Source of the DNA: an uncultured Capnocytophaga sp. | GTDB taxonomy: Bacteria; Bacteroidota; Bacteroidia; Flavobacteriales; Flavobacteriaceae | Direction of reading: 5' to 3' | Assembly: GCA_915070235.1 (NCBI GenBank) | Contig: CAJZFM010000097.1 | Location: forward strand, 1 to 7,511 | DNA: 7,511 nt | In this document: in pieces, positions 5,688-7,511 of the stretch | How positions within the stretch are numbered: the first letter of the stretch is position 1 | Layout: every line of letters begins with the position of its first letter | The notes under the pieces: generated by a model | What the model saw: the letters and a program-made list of their open reading frames with translations, nothing else | The model's database searches: none | What the model was told of the DNA's origin: nothing | Position numbers and translations under genes: made by a program

Positions 5688-6584
5688 ATGAAAAAATTTA
5701 AATATATCTTAGTAGCAGCCATGGCTGTTGCTACACTATTCTCTTGTAAAAAAGATGATGATAAGCCCGCACCCGTCCCAGTGCCTACACCAGAAGCACC
5801 TAAAACTGTAGCTGAGGCCAAAACAGATGATAAAGAAAAGACCTATACCGTACGCCTACAAAATACAACAGGTACCTTTGTCATGGGCTATAACGACCTT
5901 ATGCTCTCTGTAGTAGATGCCTCAGGCAAGGAAGTGGCTGTGGAAGCGGCTACCTTTACCCCTTGGATGGATATGTTCAATAAAAATGACAAGGGGGAAT
6001 ATGATAAAAACAGTATCATGCACACCCATACTTGCCCCCATACTGCTTTGGCCAAAGAAGGTAATGTATGGAAGTCTCAAGTACTTTTCCAAATGGTAAC
6101 AGGCCCTTCAGGGGTATGGTTTGGTACTATTACTTTTAAGGTAGCTGGTAAGGATTACAAGCTTGAGCGCTTGGATTTTGAGGTAAAACCACAGACCAAC
6201 AAAGCCTTAGGTACAGTGAACCGCTTTAAGCTCTTCTCTGGAGACAAAGGGCAAATGCACCTTTATGCCTTAGTGGCGCCTACAAGTCCCAAAGTAGGGG
6301 AGAACGAAGTTGCCTTAGGTATTTGGAAAATGGAAACGATGAAGAACTTCCCCAAAGTAACTGATTGGACAGTAGAGGTGAGTGTGAAAGCTAAGGAAGG
6401 TACAGAGGTGCTTTCTACCGCTACACTCCGTTACGAACGTGATTTCTATCGTGGTAAAGTATCCTATCCTAAAGCAGGTGCCTATACCCTTTCTTATACC
6501 TTTAAGGATGCTCAAGGAAAAACAATACAACCACAAGACAATGATAAGAAAGACATTTCTGTAGCTACAGAAATTCAGTTCTAA
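5688..6584 (+). CDS. Surface-exposed lipoprotein with two possible YtkA/FixH-like domains, putative metal binding
   Basis: A 298-aa lipoprotein. The signal peptide (MKKFKYILVA onward) ends in the lipobox LFSC, with acylated C20. The next residues, KKDDDK, fit the lipoprotein export signal of Capnocytophaga (Lys then two acidic residues), so the protein is probably moved to the cell surface. A Pro/Ala linker (27-38) is followed by a beta-rich domain (about 51-165) with MDM (94-96) and MHTHTCPH (111-118), a dense Met/His/Cys cluster that could bind copper or another soft metal (inference). A second domain (about 190-272) repeats the pattern of charged strands, with WKMETM and a final GAYTLSYTF, as in YtkA/FixH-like folds; a tandem duplication is plausible but only judged by eye. 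It lies 61 nt after the Cys/His protein, likely in one operon. Its TAA stop is doubled in frame (TAATAA) and leads into a heptamer hairpin. Confidence 0.85.
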   Translation: MKKFKYILVAAMAVATLFSCKKDDDKPAPVPVPTPEAPKTVAEAKTDDKEKTYTVRLQNTTGTFVMGYNDLMLSVVDASGKEVAVEAATFTPWMDMFNKNDKGEYDKNSIMHTHTCPHTALAKEGNVWKSQVLFQMVTGPSGVWFGTITFKVAGKDYKLERLDFEVKPQTNKALGTVNRFKLFSGDKGQMHLYALVAPTSPKVGENEVALGIWKMETMKNFPKVTDWTVEVSVKAKEGTEVLSTATLRYERDFYRGKVSYPKAGAYTLSYTFKDAQGKTIQPQDNDKKDISVATEIQF

Positions 6585-6588
6585 TAAA

Positions 6589-6652
6589 GTGACTAAAGAT
6601 AAATGACTAGTGATAAATACTATAATAGGATTTGTCACTAGTCATTGTCGTT
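6589..6652. repeat. Second head-to-head 7-bp repeat hairpin between convergent genes
   Basis: Left-arm units are GTGACTA, AAGATAA (degenerate), ATGACTA and GTGATAA (6589-6616). Right-arm units are TTGTCAC, TAGTCAT and TGTCGTT (6632-6652). Bases 6602-6618 pair with 6630-6646 over 17 bp with one wobble and an 11-nt loop. Pairing resumes at 6588-6593 with 6647-6652 after an 8-nt bulge in the left arm, about the size of one unpaired unit. It starts 4 nt after the lipoprotein stop and ends 2 nt before the methyltransferase stop, so it is built like the element at 4475-4557. Confidence 0.85.
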
Positions 6653-6654
6653 AT

Positions 6655-7434
6655 TTAGGGTTTTTGAGCAATAATTGCCACTGCATCAAGGTTATCTCGG
6701 TGCTTGCGGAAGCAGGCTTTCATCTTTTTTACTCGTTTTCTTATCTCAGGGAAGCGCAGTAGGTTGAAAGTAATCAAGAGTGTTCTTAGCCAGCCTTCGT
6801 CCTGAATCATACGGCTACGCTCCAAAAGCAACATGGGATTATGTTCTACTCTAATGATCTTAAAGCCTTGTTCTTCCAAAAGGGCTGTCCATTCAACTGC
6901 TGTCATAGGGCGGGCATGTACGCGAATGGTCTCACTTAGCTCCTTGAAGAGGTCTTCTTTAACTTCTTCAGAGACATCATCAGGTTTGATACCCAATTCG
7001 TGTATTCCATAGTAGCCTCCACTCTTAAGGATACGAAAAGCCTCGGCTATAATGGCCTTCTTTTGTTCGAGAGGTTGCATGGTTAGCATAGCCTCGCCAT
7101 ATACCTTATTGGCATAAGCATCGGGGAGGGTACTTTCAGCTGCATTGGCATTGATAATCTTTGCCTTGTCATACTTGATACGCTTGCGAGCTACAGAGGC
7201 GGCCTCTTGATTTAGATCTACTCCTGTGTAGCTTTTTGGGCGATAACCACAGGCAATATTGGCTGTAAATCCCAATCCTGGAGCAAACTCCACTATGTCA
7301 TCTTCTGGAGTAATCTGAAGTTCTTTGATGAGGAACTCGGTGAGTTCTCTTCCTCCTGGGCGCAATACTCGTTTGCCCAATTTGGCGAGCATCCAGTGCC
7401 CTTGGTGCTCATTGAATGTATTTTCTGTATTCAT
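6655..7434 (-). CDS. Class I SAM-dependent methyltransferase
   Basis: A cytosolic methyltransferase of 259 aa with a Rossmann-type core. Motif I is DDIVEFAPGLGFTANIA (45-61), the SAM-binding glycine loop. The acidic end of strand 2 is GVDLNQEA (71-78), with D73 expected to hold the SAM ribose. N95-A99 is the likely strand-3 and adenine region, and ILKSGGYYGIHEL (135-147) is the usual post-motif strand. The C-terminal region after about 175 (MTAVEWTALLEEQGF) is typical of Methyltransf_11/UbiE-like enzymes acting on small molecules. The substrate cannot be told. The frame stays open upstream to the window edge, but the ATG at 7434 is preferred because a -7 box (7465-7458) lies inside the longer version and the extra residues are not family-like. 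It converges on the lipoprotein gene across a heptamer hairpin. Confidence 0.9.
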   Translation of the reverse strand: MNTENTFNEHQGHWMLAKLGKRVLRPGGRELTEFLIKELQITPEDDIVEFAPGLGFTANIACGYRPKSYTGVDLNQEAASVARKRIKYDKAKIINANAAESTLPDAYANKVYGEAMLTMQPLEQKKAIIAEAFRILKSGGYYGIHELGIKPDDVSEEVKEDLFKELSETIRVHARPMTAVEWTALLEEQGFKIIRVEHNPMLLLERSRMIQDEGWLRTLLITFNLLRFPEIRKRVKKMKACFRKHRDNLDAVAIIAQKP

Positions 7435-7457
7435 AAAAGTAATATTTTTTATGGCTA

Positions 7458-7465
7458 CAAAGGTA
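7458..7465 (-). promoter_or_regulatory. -7 promoter box of the methyltransferase gene (TACCTTTG, minus strand)
   Basis: On the minus strand TACCTTTG matches TAnnTTTG and ends 23 bp before the ATG at 7434, the same spacing as two other promoters in this window. No clear TTG -33 element is seen 17-23 bp upstream. The box supports the shorter start. Confidence 0.65.
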
Positions 7466-7511
7466 CAAAAAAAGAGTGAATAATCTTTATTTATTTTGGA
7501 TAAAAACAATA

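Noticed and set aside
6315..6638. Minus-strand 107-aa ORF
   Set aside because: It is antisense to the lipoprotein gene, would start within it and run through the heptamer hairpin; no family features.

Overview
The window looks like chromosomal DNA of a member of the Bacteroidota, class Flavobacteriia, and most plausibly Capnocytophaga. Four signs point this way. Upstream of five transcription units there is a match to the Bacteroidota -7 promoter box TAnnTTTG. The first gene ends in a type IX secretion (T9SS) type B sorting domain. The F0 subunit a carries the signal peptide and extra periplasmic domain usual in this phylum. A lipoprotein has a Lys/Asp run right after its acylated cysteine, matching the surface-export signal described in Capnocytophaga. 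The genus is an inference; no rRNA or marker gene settles it.

Layout. Bases 1-374 hold the 3' end of a T9SS-exported surface or secreted protein. Bases 375-728 are non-coding and hold two arrays of 7-bp repeats, an intrinsic terminator and the atp promoter. Bases 729-3186 are atpB-atpE-atpF-atpH (a, c, b and delta of the F1F0 ATP synthase), closed by a strong terminator at 3206-3240; atpA and atpG do not follow. Bases 3316-4485 encode an AraJ-like major facilitator efflux protein with its own promoter. It converges on a minus-strand gene (4557-4970) for a small Roadblock/LC7-like protein. A divergent AT-rich gap leads to a likely two-gene unit: a 126-aa membrane-anchored Cys/His protein (5246-5626) and a 298-aa surface lipoprotein with a Met/His/Cys-rich motif (5688-6584), possibly a metal (copper?) handling pair. 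This converges on a minus-strand SAM-dependent methyltransferase whose real start is 7434.

The most distinctive signal is a family of 7-bp tandem repeats (unit RTGANNA, e.g. GTGACTA, ATGACAA, GTGAAGA) placed exactly at gene ends. Both convergent gene junctions are filled by head-to-head arrays that fold into hairpins, one of them 36 bp of uninterrupted pairing when G-U is allowed. A third junction has two opposed arrays flanking a terminator. The arrays begin inside or next to stop codons. Because each unit carries TGA and the period is 7, they place stops in all three frames. They may act as 3'-end or termination and insulation elements. I do not recognise them as a named family.
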